A DNA stretch of 64,000 bases from Amyloporia xantha (taxonomy: Eukaryota > Basidiomycota > Agaricomycetes > Polyporales > Adustoporiaceae), in assembly GCA_036971615.1 (NCBI GenBank), contig JAYKKR010000003.1, forward strand, positions 1,054,001-1,118,000. Direction: 5' to 3'. A program made the position numbers and the translations under genes. The notes below the pieces were generated by a model. That model worked only from the letters and a program-made list of their open reading frames with translations. It made no database searches and was not told the DNA's origin. Numbering within the stretch: the stretch's first letter is position 1; each line of letters starts with the position of its first letter. This document shows positions 44,598-55,740 of the stretch, piece by piece.

Positions 44598-47500
44598 CTA
44601 TTCAAAAAAGCTAGAAGACGTATCTAAGACATTTTCCTTTGTCAAGTCGGGTTGAGCCTTATTACCATAGTTTGGAATCAACATACAGCTCTGACGGATA
44701 CTGGTGAGAGGAATAATTGCACCCGCAGGAGATCCATCTGGTCTAAGCAGCTGTTTCACAACATACATATTGTGAGCAGGCTCTGCAGCCGGTTTCAGAT
44801 TAGTATACCATTCCACATAGGCCAGCGGACATTTGGGCCAAAACGATGGTGCATTTGCATTGTCCAGATGTTCTGGCAATTTGAAAATAACTCGAAGCCG
44901 TCCAATACGTGTTCCTTTAAAGCTTGATTAGAATCGGTTAATATCAATGATGTATATGTCTCACCTTCTAGCCCTGTTGATTCGGCATCTTCATTGTGTA
45001 AAATGACAGCCGTATCAAAACGTCCAGCATTTTGACTGGTGGATGGAACTGCCTTGAGGACATCACATTCCTCTTCTCCGTCTTCAAGATTAGGAGGATG
45101 AAATTTGAGAGTGTGGTAGATGTCGAGGCGATCAAATGGAAGACTGTGTAGAATCGCATTTCTGTTGGAAATAGAATGCTGTAGCAAGGAATTGAGATAC
45201 TCTTTGAGGCGGAGTGAGAAACCTGGAGCATGGTGTTGATGCTCTATATGCGCAATAGGTTTCCTGGACTGAGTGGGGAATTTCGGCAGAGAAATAGCCA
45301 GTCCACTCCCTTTAGACTTCAAAGCGGTTTGGCGGGCATCTGAAGGTGGTTGCAAAGACTCCTTCCAGGTGATGAAGTTCTGGAATGCGGCCATCTTTTC
45401 CTGGCGAGACAGCCAGAGAGTCATTTGAGGGAATTCGTCTCTGTGATTGGAAGCGCGCCAGCCCTCCTTCGCAAAGTCAATATGCAGACGTTCGAACATT
45501 TCTGTGTTGTAATTGTCGGTTGTGCCCAGCATGCGAATCGACTGAATATAGTGCATGAGAGAATGGAACTTGGGGATGTTCATGTCTTCGCGTACGCCGG
45601 TGTCGATGAAATAGGACTTGTTTTTGAAACGTGTCCAACGCGTCTTGCAAATAGCCCAGAGTAATGTCGTCGTGTGTGCTGTACTGAGCAAGATAAATGA
45701 AGTCCAACAGCGCGCGACAGGCAAGGAGAGCTTTCTTGGGGAACACTCCGACAAGACATCCCAGCAGAATCTTGGCCATCTGCTTTCGCTCTGTACCAGA
45801 TATCTGAGATAGTGCCGAAATGCCATTCTTGAAATGGCGAGCACCATACGCAGGAGGAAGTGAGCGAATACGATAGTCCAATTCTTCAGCGCTCATGATG
45901 CGTGTGCACCAATTCACAAGATGCTTGAAGACACCTTGATAAAGCTGGTGGAGTACATCGGGGGTGATAGACAGGTGAATGTCGGTGTGAGGGAATCCAT
46001 GCCAGAAAGGTTTGTAAACACTTCCTGAGACGTCTTGCTCCATGCATATCTTGTGAAACTGAGCCACACTCTCTGTAGCTTTCCTCGCCTCCTGAATGAC
46101 TTCCAGTGTCCAAGCTTGCGTGCGAAGAGGATGCGCCTTTGGGTTTCCCAGATCGCTAGCAGGACAGCGACACTTGGGACATGTTCCGTATTTTGAACAC
46201 GTCACCAAGCATTGCTCTGGGTAGTCGGCAACATAAGCAGCAATGATGGGAAAGACCTTTCGCGTTGCTCCATCTCCTCCAGTCATTTCGACGCCATGCT
46301 TCCCTGCTTCCAACAAGGGCTCCAAAATGACCCGCATCGACTCGTGGAACAGGCGTTGATTACGTGCTCGCTGTTCCTGTTGCGTAAGCTTCTCTCTTGT
46401 GATTTTGTCCACCGAAAGATACCCCAGCAAGACACATGCATGGAGGGAAGGCTTGCGTCGCACAGATTTTGGAAGATTGCCCAGCGTCAGATAGACTGGA
46501 TAGGCCGACTTGCCTCCAGTGAACTGAGTGAGCTGGGTTTTGTCGGTAGCGATAATAAGAGGGGCCAACGTAGCCCCAGGGGGTAAGCGACTCTGCAAGA
46601 CAGCTTAAACAAACCAGTTTTGATATATACATACTGCTGACTTACCTGGACCGCGTGCCACCAACTACCTGTCCACATCTCATTGTATATCCTATTCTCC
46701 CTTGATGCATCGGAGAATACTTTCTTGGGACGATATACGATGTATTTTGAGAGCGATGGGTCTCCCCACAAAGAGCGAATGGCAGCTAGAATGTGACGAT
46801 AACGGATTGTATGAATTTCATGTGGGCGATCTTGAAATGTGAGGTGCTTGACATGCCATTGGCCAGCCCTATCAGGTATGCTGTCGACTATTTGGTGGAG
46901 AGCTCTTGTATTGTCGTAAGAGAGCCCCAGTTTCTCCTTGACCTGAATGGACATCAGTCTCTTCGGACTGTTAAACAGAGTTTGTCTCACTTACCCCAGG
47001 AATGGATAGTAACCGATTGAATGCGTTGTGACCAGGATTGTCCTTGACCATCCAATTCGCAATGCGCCAATCGAGTTCGGATGCAAAAGGATGGAAGAAA
47101 GATGGCTCCTCTATGTCTTCATCCACGTCCATAGCATCTCCATCTCCCGCACCGAACAGCTTATGCCACCGCCTATGAAGGTTATCATTCATGCGAATGA
47201 CCTTCCCCACACTCCCATCCTCATCCTCCACCCGTGTATCATCATCGTCGTCGAGTGCACGATGTTGGACCTGGTGATTATGTGCCACGGTGGAAGGCCC
47301 TGGTCCTGCCTCCCCAATCCCGTATTCATGAGGCGGAGGGAGATTCTCGATGGGAATGAAATGGAAAGGCTCGCGGTCCCTGCCCTCATCGAAGATGTCA
47401 TCCAAATCTTCTTCATCGGAAGATTGCTCTCCAGGGGTCTGCACATCTTCAAGAGCCTCTATATCGCCTCCTTCCCCTTCAAGATCCAAGGGGCCCAGGT

Positions 47501-47627
47501 CGGCCAGTTTGCCTCGACGATACCAAGCACAAGATTGGGCCCGCGACATGTGCATGTTGCACGATTTTCTGGTGGCAAAGCTGCGCCCACAGGCAGGACA
47601 GATTCTTTCGTCATCGACAAGGTTCAT
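44598..47627 (-). pseudogene. Plavaka transposase with zinc finger, one frameshift
   Basis: Exon 1 (46995-47627) starts MNLVDDERICPACGRSFATR, a C2H2 finger, followed by an acidic linker and PFASELDWRIANWMVKD. Exon 2 (46646-46942) holds KEKLGLSYDNTRALHQIVD and WTGSWWHAVQ. Exon 3 (44965-46592) has the Plavaka core: ATDKTQLTQFTGGKSAYPVY, GGDGATRKVFPIIAAYVADY, CLVTCSKYGTCPKCRCP, then IPKFHSLMHYIQSIR and NYNTEMFERLHIDF. Exon 4 (44598-44914) ends the protein (LAYVEWYTNL, SCMLIPNYGNKAQP). All introns are GT-AG and in phase, except that exon 3 changes frame at about 45617-45627 in an A-run (ALDTFQK, then KSYFIDTG). This looks like a two-base loss or one-base gain, so the copy is probably inactive. 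Plavaka enzymes belong to the CMC/KDZ group of cut-and-paste transposases. Confidence 0.88.
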
Positions 47628-48287
47628 TGTGGATGAAGATCTTCAATCAGGCAGATGAAGGCACACAGAGTGGATGGGCACAAACATGATAACATTGCCT
47701 ATACACCGCAACTAGATTACGTAATCTAGTCTAGAGCTAGTGATCGACATGCATGAGTGAGCGAACAAACCATGAATTGAAACAAGCGTAGAGGAGAGAA
47801 CTTCAAGGACGGAACATTGTCGGCGGGAGGAGAGGGCATCAATGTGAAGAGAAGAGCGAGTCGGCGATGCAACAGAGTCGGCGGGACGAGAGGCGGGGCG
47901 AGAGCACGTCGGCGAGCAGCGTCCAAGAGCAAGATCTTCGGGTCGCGAGAGGCGTAACCGCCCGATGCAGCCCATTCGCACGATTTTCGACGCGGAAGAC
48001 GACGAGCATGCCGAGACCGCCAGATGGGCGAACAATGACCACCGCCACAGCCCCCAGCCCTCATACCCCCAGTCGGCCGGTTCGGAGCGCACGTTGTTCG
48101 CACAGCGCTCGCCCAGGCATTCGGACAAGACGCTGCATGAGATCAGTGTCGGGGCAGGGTGGGGAGTCGGCGCGAGCGAGAGCGGGGCAGCGCAGACCCT
48201 CTCCCTCTTTGCTCGCCCTCTCTCCCTTCTCCCTCCCCTCCCCTCTCCCCTCTTCGTGAGCGACGGTGAGCGCTGTTCGCTGCGAAA

Positions 48288-49200
48288 CGTTTGTCGGGCG
48301 AGAACGTTCGTCGGGCGAGAACGTTTGTCGGGCGCGAACGTTTGTCGGGCGCGAACGTCGGCGGGCACGCATGGCGGTGTGGCGAGAACGGAGCGATGAG
48401 AATGGCGGGGCGCGATCGGCTGTGTGGCAAGAGGACGTCGGCCGCGCAGGTGGGTTGGGCGAGGGTCGGGGAAACCATGGCGGTGTGGCGAGAACGGGGC
48501 GATGAGGTCGTCGGGGCGCGATTGGCTGTGTGGCGAGAAAGTGAAGAGCAGTCGGCGGGGCGCAAACATTGGTCGGGCGCAAACGTCGGCAGGACAAGAG
48601 GACGTCAGCGGGCGCGAAGAGCGCAGCGGCAGAGCGAGATGAGGTTGGCGGGAGGAGACCCCGCCAGCGCGTACAAGCATGAGGCTGTGGTGCGAGAAGC
48701 GGGGGAGGAAGGACCTGGAGACTCGGATGTGTTCTCTCTCTTCTCTTCTCCTCTCCTCTCCTCTCCTTCTCCCAATTTCCTCCTGCTCTCTCCCTGATCC
48801 CTTCTCCCTCCCCTCTTGGTAAGTGACGGTGAGCGATGCCTGCCGCGAGAATGTCGATGCGAAAGGCCGTTGGTGCGAGAGGACGTCGGCGGGGCACGAT
48901 CGACGGCGGGGCGAGATCGACGGCAGGGCGAGAACAGCGGTGGGGCGAGAACGGCGGTGGGGCGAGAACGGCGAGAGGACGTCGGCGGGGTGCAAAAGGC
49001 TGTGTGGCAAAGAAAGCAGCGGGAGGGCGCGAAGAGAGCAGCGGGGGGCGCGAAGAGAGCAGCAGGGGTGGCGAGAACGTCGTTGGTGCGAGACGACGTC
49101 GGCGGGGCACGATCGACGGCGGGGCGAGATCGACGGTGGGGCGAGATCGACGGCGGGCGAGAACGGCGGCAGGGCGAGAACAGCTGTGTGGCAATGACAG
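48288..49200. repeat. 17-base-period GC-rich minisatellite
   Basis: Four near-perfect 17-base units (CGTTTGTCGGGCGAGAA type) run at 48288-48355. Four more of a related unit (CGACGGCGGGGCGAGAT type) run at 48901-48968, and further ones at 49114-49165. A block of about 50 bases around 48870-48920 recurs at 49082-49132. Looser variants of the GGGCGAGAACG core fill most of the space between and continue towards 49700. Confidence 0.85.
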
Positions 49201-49875
49201 CAGCGTGCGCGGCTCCCACACAGTGCTGTCCAGCAGGCGTTGGTGGGGCGAGGTTGCATCAGCGGGGAGCGAACGTCGGCAGTTCGAGAATGTCGGCAGT
49301 GCGAGACTGTTGGCGGAGAGCGAAGGTCGTAGGAGAGCGAAGGTCGTAGGAGCGGCGGGGAGTAGCGGTGCGAGGAGAATGATCAGGTCGAGCCAGAGCG
49401 TCGGGGAGGAGCCAGCGCAAGCTGCTTAGGACAGCGGCCGCGGCGGGGGCTGAGCAGGAACAGCGGCGCAAAGCGAAGTCGTGGGCGGGGCGGGTGACAA
49501 CCGCGCCATCGCAAGGTCTGGCAGGGGTGAGTACAGCGGGTTTGCTAGAAGCAGCACAGGGGACGCACCTTTTGCTGCTCATACCAACGCTGTTCTAACC
49601 ACTTTGCCTCAACCTCAGCCGGGTGCGGAGACCGCGTCGGCGCGGAGAACATCACCAAAGGGGTGAGAACGGAGCCGGGGTGTTGAACTTGAGCATGTCG
49701 GCGGGGAGCCCGCGTCGTCGACGAGAGCGTCGAGGACAGCAGTGGCCAGGAGCAAACTTGAAGGTGAGAGCGCGTCGGCATGGAGAGTGTCAGTAGTGTA
49801 GAGATTAAGTGTCGAAGAGGCCAGAACGGCGGGGACGAGAGGTAAGGGAGCGCATTGAATTAGCAGCGAGAGACT

Positions 49876-49933
49876 GCCTTCCCAAAATGGGTGCCAGTTT
49901 GTCGCGACAAACTGGCACCCATTTTGGGAAGGC
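49876..49933. repeat. Perfect 58-base palindrome
   Basis: The 29 bases at 49876-49904 are followed at once by their exact reverse complement at 49905-49933, with no spacer and centre TCG/CGA. It lies 83 bases before the start codon of the first plus-strand cargo gene. In RNA it would form a 29-bp stem with essentially no loop. Confidence 0.95.
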
Positions 49934-50016
49934 CTTTGCGCGTTCGAAGTTCACTTTGCGCATTCGACGTTCACCTGCGCCGTCGTCGTTCCTCGCGTTT
50001 TCACCTACTCTCTGGC

Positions 50017-51777
50017 ATGGCTGGCGGCACTCCGGATTCGTTGGAGCTCTCGGACTCAGACCTTGCTGTTCTCATTGAGTTTGTAAGGTCTCAGCCTCCG
50101 CACACTCTCCCACCTGCTGTGCTTACTGTCCTCAACAACCTCGATGCTGCCACCTCGACTTCTCTGTCTGGAGTGACTCCCTTGGCTACCCCTAATGTCT
50201 CAGCTGTGTCCAACAGCCATGCTTACTTGACTCCGGCCCCATCCCGTGGCCCCAGTGTGGCTCCTGAACAGATAGAGGCCAATAGGGGGACTCAGACTGT
50301 CGTAAGTTCCACAGCCGATTTCTCCTCATTTCGACTGACTACATCTGTATTCTATGCTACTAGGATCAAGGGCCTCCTCCCTGTAGAAGCCAGGGATGAA
50401 GAGGTCGCTAGGATGCATTCTAGCACTCCCTCTCAGACTGTCGGCGTAAGTTCCACAGCCGATTTCTCCTCATTTCGACTGACTACATCTGTATTCTATG
50501 CTACTAGGAGCAAGGGCCTCCCCTTCCTGTAGAAGCCAGGGATGAAGAGGTCGCTAGGATGCGCTCTAGCACTCCCTCTCGCACACGCGCCGCACCGGCG
50601 TTGCGGGTGATCCGGATGAGCCTCCTCCGAAGAGGCACAAACCTCGCAAGTCGAATTGTGACACTCGTGGAGGGACACCATTGCCAATCAACCCACGGGG
50701 GTTCCTTAGTGGTTCCTCCTGATGATGAGGCGCGTGTGGCTTGGGAGGGTGGCAGGTTCTGGAGGATAAGTCCCCAGCCTGCTGTTGCAGGAGGCGCGGC
50801 AGGTGACCAAGCCCAGGAGCTGATGTCTCATCTGGCACAGGGCTCCAAGAGCAACGTCCAGAGTGAGGACTGTCTTCAGTGGATGTTGAGTCTGAAAAAC
50901 ATGGTGGAGGGCGTCGGGGCCTCCACGCAGGCAATTCTGTCTATGTTACTAACGACCTGTTTTCCTTGGTCAAACGCGTCAACTATTTTGAGGGAATGAG
51001 TACTGGCCTATCATTCCTGGGACTAGTTTCCAAGATTGAGCTTGCGGCTAAGGTGCATAGGTGTGTTCTTAATTTCTATCACCCTCCATGAGATTTGACG
51101 ACATTTTCTATTGATCTAGTATCACAGCACATGATCCCAAGATGACGACACAGCGATTGTGGATGGTCAAGGTCAAGGGGCATCCCAGCGCGCCGTCAAA
51201 GTGGACGTTTGGCAATTGGGTTGCTCAGGGCTACAAGTTCGCTGCTTTGGCAAGCGCAGGTATGTCGTGTATCTACAATATCTCATTTTCACTGATTGCA
51301 GCTCTTTTCCAGGATCTATTTATCTTCTCATGGTCATAGCGGCTAGAGATATGCCCAGAGACCTAGGGCGAACAAAGGATGAGGTAATCCAAGCCATTTG
51401 CAATGCACTCCGCTTTCCCCAAGAGCGTAAGCCACTCATCTATTTGTCTTTCACATTATCTCGCGCTAAGTCATGGATCAGATACCAACATAGGCAAAGA
51501 CATCATTACGCGCATAATTCCTCTCATTTCTTTTCTGAGGACTTATATTCCCATACGCATCTCAGTCCTCTTCTCCAGTGCCATTCTGCAAGAGTGTGGC
51601 CTGCCGACAGAGATAGACTGCAGAGATCTTGACAAGTCAGACGCATTCTTCGATCAGATTAAAGAGAGGTATGTGCTCTTTACTCAGAACAGCCCTGTCG
51701 TCTGATTTCACATACAGAACCTTTGCCGGACTGACGCGAAATCGTGCTCTATGGGCATCATGCCTAGTTCCTGTGAA
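50017..51777 (+). CDS. Unknown cargo protein with duplicated exon
   Basis: The first exon encodes MAGGTPDSLELSDSDLAVLI followed by a Ser/Thr/Pro-rich stretch, ending before a GTAAGT donor at 50302. Later plausible exons include PPPKRHKPRKSNCDTRGG (nuclear-signal-like), NDLFSLVKRVNYFEGMSTGL, and a helical DTNIGKDIITRIIPLISFLR with CGLPTEIDC and RTFAGLTRNRALWASCLVP near the end. Several joins are not resolved and frames alternate, partly because an intron-plus-exon unit is duplicated at 50302-50580. I do not recognise a family. Its position, first in a row of three plus-strand genes inside the transposon, suggests an element-encoded accessory protein. Confidence 0.5.
50302..50580 (+). repeat. 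Tandem duplication of an intron plus exon
   Basis: Two copies with a 144-base period: 50302-50445 and 50446-50580. Each starts with the same GTAAGT donor and includes the whole 59-base intron, its CTACTAG acceptor and an exon beginning CAAGGGCCTCC. The second copy has two extra bases in CCTCCCCTTCC, so only one copy can keep frame with the acceptor as drawn. Skipping or choosing one copy would repair the reading. Confidence 0.85.
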
Positions 51778-51808
51778 CGACAATGCTGAGGTATTGTCTC
51801 TTCATATC

Positions 51809-53266
51809 ATGGGTAGCAATCTACTCCATGCCACCGCCTCCTCCACGTCTCGTCCACCTACGCCTCTGAGCGACTCGGAGGATGAGAAAGACCACCACGA
51901 TGAGTTTTCTGATAGCCATGATGATCTTTTTGTGCCCACTCTTGCAGTCGCGAACCAGTTCCAAAATCCTGACTCCGCATCGCCCAACTATCATGTTCTG
52001 CGCACTCTGTTTGATTTCGATGCTCCTGCTAATCGTCATATTCCTTATCCTACTGGCAACCCTGAGGCGCATGGTCAGTGGACAAACAAAGAGCGCCTTG
52101 GTGCAAGTCAGGCATATATTGTGCATACTCTGGATGACGCCGCGCAATCAGTGAGTAGCTCATACATTCTTCTATTTTCTTTCTCAACATGATACGTCTT
52201 GCAGATCAATGACCTGTATTCTTCTGATGGGGTCAAAACCTTTGCTGAAGACTATGTGCGTTTGGAGCATGACATGTTGCAAGAGTAAGTCATTCGCCGC
52301 ATTCTTGTTCATTATCTCACCATCTACTTAGGCAAGAGATTGACATACGAGACAAGAAGGACAAATTGATGGCTTTCATAGCGTGCGACATGCCTCAAAA
52401 CATGCGTGAAAGTTTGATGCGCAACATTCGCACCGCACTTGCTGTCGGTACAAAGGAAGGTTATTCTTTGCAGGATATGGACAGCTCCCATCAGGATGGG
52501 AGTGCAGAGAGGCGGTTTCCTTGCCTTCATTTCTCCTGGTATGCGCGCAACATCACAAGGGTTTGTCTTTCCTATATGCATTACATGTTGTAAGATTGAT
52601 TATTTCTACAGGGTGACGATGCTCCAAAAGATACACATCCCCTGCATCTGCGTCGTGCAAATGCCTCTCACACAAATCACCAACAATTTGGTGCTTATGT
52701 TTCCAAGGAGCTTCTATGCAATCAAGCTGAGTACGACAATCTCTGTAACTCATTCCAAGAATTTTTTGAGTGGATACGTATGAAGGTGTGTTGCTTGCTT
52801 CTCCTTTCTGATATATTGAGTACTTAGCCATTGGCATTAGCTTGAGAGACGTCTCCCAGGGATTTGCAAGTCACTGGAGGCTTTTGTTGAATTTCTGCCA
52901 GGACGCGAGGTCTCTCCATGCCATCCTTTCAGTGGATTTGTCCTCAACATCAATGTGGCGACCAATGCTCACAGAGATGTGAAAGATCTGGAAGCCTGCC
53001 TTGTCCTTCCCATTGGAGATTTTGAAGGTGGAGAGCTCTGTTTGGTTGAAGCGGGACTTGTTTTGCCTTTGCAGAATGGCGATTTGGTGGTATTTCTCTC
53101 AAAGCGTCTCACTCACTTCAATTTGCATTTCAAGGGCTGTAGGGCATCCATGGTTCTTCACTCAGACGGAGCTGGAGTCAAGTACAGTGAGAACATGAGT
53201 GGTTGGATGGAGCATAAGGATATGAGGTCGTCTTTACATTTGAGTTGGCGTTTGTCGAATTTGTAG
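51809..53266 (+). CDS. TET/JBP-like 2OG-Fe(II) dioxygenase (2OGFeDO domain)
   Basis: Starts MGSNLLHATASSTSRPPTPL with an acidic linker. The catalytic half is uninterrupted near the end: SPCHPFSGFVLNINVATNAH, then HRD as the iron-binding H-x-D (codons at 52970-52978), GGELCLVEAGLVLPLQNGD, and a distal THFNLHFKGCRASMV with the second iron histidine (53114-53116) and the 2-oxoglutarate-binding arginine nine residues later. The gene ends WRLSNL at 53266. This is the double-stranded beta-helix of the TET/JBP-type oxygenases that have expanded in mushrooms together with KDZ-type transposons. Known relatives oxidise 5-methylcytosine. The specific substrate here is inference. Introns of about 55 bases occur near 52155-52205, 52287-52330, 52565-52610 and 52790-52840. 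All core catalytic residues are present. Confidence 0.78.
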
Positions 53267-53339
53267 TGATTTGTTTGTGCGCCAAACAAATGGAATGTCA
53301 TGGCGCTTGTTGGCGACACTTCTCACCCTGTCTGTCACA

Positions 53340-55287
53340 ATGACTGCCACACGTCGATCCTCTCGTAAAACGGTACACAGGATAAGGATCCTCCCTCTAC
53401 TCCTAGTCCCAATCCTTCTGCTTCTGCTTCTTCTAAATCACGAGCTTCTCAGAGTCAAAGCAGCAGCCGCAGTAGCAAAACTGTCCAAGAAGCGACAGCT
53501 TCAGAAGTAACTTCAGATCTGACAGCCAACTTTACGGCAAAGGAGAAGGCCCTCTTGAAGAAGCTTCAAGCCAAAAGCAACGGAGCAGCTGCTGCGTTGT
53601 TGAAGGCGCAAGATGAAGGTATGTCGGTGTTGTTGCCATGGGAGAATCATTGGCTGACGTCCTCATAGACATCCGCAAGCGCAATGCTGCACTTCTAGAA
53701 GAGGAAGATACTGACAATGACAATGAAAACGGTTCACAGGCCAAGAAGAAGCAGAAGACGCAAGTCTCAGCAAGGTTGGACGATGAAGAACGTCAGCTCG
53801 CTGCTAGTCTGGGTAATCAAGACATCTCCGACAAAGGTGATGTATCCTGTCATTCATATATCATTGCGAATGAAGCTTCAACTATACACAGAGGGCTCAG
53901 ATGCCGATCATGCGAGACAGAGCAGTGAGGAGAAGGAGAAAGATGAGATAGAAATAGAGCCTTACGGGGAAGACGATCCTGACCACCCGAACAACTTAGC
54001 CTTTGATGAGGACAATGGGGTATGTACTCACTCTTTTGCACTTACAACATTATCAACACCTGTCAATAGGTTCAAGTTCGAGATCCCAAACAAGACAAGT
54101 CTAGAGGTGGAAGGCGTTCTCATTCTGTCACATCTCGTGCTTCCTCTATGGCATCTTCTAGGGCCTCCTCTCCTACTGCCACGCCCGTGGTAGCAGTAAA
54201 GTGGTATTGACGGACTTTCCTTCTGACATACGTAGCCTGGCCAATTTGGCCAAGGCTTGTACGCGTGAGGCCATCGCTATTCAGAATGGCTTTCCAGGAG
54301 ATATCGACACATTCTGCTGGGAGTCTATTCAGGTCGCAGGAAGAAGTATGGCCAATATGGAGGATGCGGTAGAGGCTGCCAATGTCGATGTGGATCTCCG
54401 TGAGCTCCTCATCACCTATGTTGAGTCAAGTTATCGTCTCTTTGGCCAGCTATACTAATGACTATTCAAAGGCAAGCTATGCCATCACTGGCTTACGTGG
54501 CGAACTCAAGAGCAAGTCCAAGTTGAAGATAGCTGGCCACTATGGGATTTCCACCAACACGTCTGCCATAGAGGTTCAGAAGCTGGTGCGCTGGCTGAGA
54601 GAGCGCTCTAACTTCATGTTTGGAGGCATGGATCTCAAGGTATGTCTGCCTACTTCAATTGAGCAGTCGTCTAAGTTTCATCTACAGAATCAGAAGGTCG
54701 ATCGTCAGCAGCCCTTTTGCCATCCCATAATCACAGACATGATTAGTCAACAGTGGTTTGGCAAGGGCAAGGCTGACGCTCAAGCGTATAAGAAGATGGT
54801 TGCACAAAAGAAGATCTTTGGCCGTATCATTGTTCTTACAGTCACTGCTGTAATGCGTTTCCTGTGCCATCTGATCAGATAAGTTTACTGATATGTATAT
54901 TCCAGGTTGAATGCGCCATCATGGAGTTTGAGACAGGCGTACATCATAAAGTCGCATTCAGTGAAGAAACAATGACTGCAAGGTGACCTTTTAGCTATGC
55001 AACGATGATAGAAATCTTTACTCACTGATAGCTTAGATACAGCTTTCACTGGCAGTCGTGGTCTAAACTGGAGAGAGACTCTCCCAAATGGGCTCTCATG
55101 TTGGAAAAGAAGATGTTTATGGAGATTGTGTACGTGCGGATTGTTCATTTTATATTTGGCTAATTATATGATCAGAAACTCTTTGAACAAGTCCCACCTA
55201 CATGTGGATGCCGACAATGGGGACCTTGATGATTTGGACTTTGCTCAGCTTGAAGCGTCTGCTGAGGCTTCTGTCGCTGACAGCTAG
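53340..55287 (+). CDS. DUF6532-like protein
   Basis: Possible start MTATRRSSRK at 53340, though one small shift separates it from the next clear frame (DKDPPSTPSPNPSASASSKS). The N-terminal third is disordered and charged with a helical LTANFTAKEKALLKKLQAKS and an acidic EEEDTDNDNENGSQAKKKQK stretch. The C-terminal domain is helical: LTDFPSDIRSLANLAKACTR, CWESIQVAGRSM, FCHPIITDMISQQWFGKGKA, VECAIMEFETGVHHKVAFSE, and HWQSWSKLERDSPKW, ending EASVADS at 55287. This spacing of FCHP, QWF and ECAI..E..TG matches the DUF6532 pattern common in Agaricomycetes. Its function is unknown. Adjacent same-strand placement after the dioxygenase suggests a shared role in the element. Confidence 0.65.
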
Positions 55288-55374
55288 ATTTGCTGGCATA
55301 GATTTCAGTCTCTTTCGTATTAATTGCTTGTCGCACCATTATCAATATATTGCAGTTTCTATCCTATAATTCAT

Positions 55375-55740
55375 ATCACTCTAAGAACACTCTAAATGCT
55401 CGCTCTAAATGCTCGGAGAGCAAAGTTGAATACACTGAGCCAACTTTAAGGCGACTCTGAAAGCCTCTGCTAGCAGATCTATGATGGCTTTGAGAGTGTA
55501 TCATATTACCCTTGAAGTGATTGTAGACTGCTTGGAGAGCGTATCATATCAGCCTTGAAGTGATTGGAGACTACTTTTAGGCCCTTCCGAAAGGGCTCTG
55601 AGATTGCTCTGAGTCTGCTCTGGAGTGACCTGAGAAAATATTCTCATGTCAACTAAGTTTAAGAGCACTCTGGCTACTCTGAGTTCTCTAAAATCTTTCA
55701 AATCTCTAGGATGCTCTAGGATAGTCTCAGAGCAGCCTGG
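55375..55740. repeat. Right subterminal repeats of the Plavaka element
   Basis: Many copies of GCTCTGAG-like words in both orientations, two tandem copies of a roughly 65-base segment (GAGAGNGTATCATAT...CTTGAAGTGATTG, about 55490-55575), and at the very edge a CTCTAGGATGCTCTAGGATA segment like the left edge but in direct orientation. Confidence 0.6.

Larger units (their letters stand above)
47640..50016. other. Head-to-head spacer of the Plavaka element
   Basis: About 2.4 kb between the transposase start (47627, minus) and the first cargo gene (50017, plus), so probably a bidirectional promoter region. It is GC-rich, with CT runs at about 48200-48250 and 48735-48815, a 17-base-period minisatellite, and a 58-base palindrome close to the right gene. 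Long open frames across it (up to about 515 codons on the minus strand, 47712-49259) are Arg/Ser/Pro repeat translations and not credible genes. Confidence 0.7.
44394..55740 (-). mobile_element. Plavaka-type DNA transposon with TET/JBP-like cargo
   Basis: An 11.3-kb element inserted in the Helitron Rep-helicase gene. A minus-strand Plavaka transposase (44598-47627) sits at the left. Three plus-strand genes (50017-55287) sit at the right. The two arms are head-to-head across a 2.4-kb GC-rich spacer. Both edges carry CTCTAGG(G/A)T(A/G)CTCTAG-like sequence (44395-44420 and 55700-55730) and many GCTCTGAG/CTCAGAGC motifs in the last 150-350 bases. The precise terminal inverted repeats and target duplication could not be fixed; TTTTTC occurs at both edges (44388-44393, 55752-55757) but is weak evidence. 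Edges are uncertain by some tens of bases. Confidence 0.85.

Noticed and set aside
48288..48355. CRISPR-like array
   Set aside because: Units are contiguous 17-base repeats without spacers, in a fungal genome.
47712..49259. A 515-codon minus-strand open frame and several 140-390-codon frames beside it
   Set aside because: They translate the GC-rich minisatellite into Arg/Ser/Pro repeats in every phase; low stop density is due to composition.
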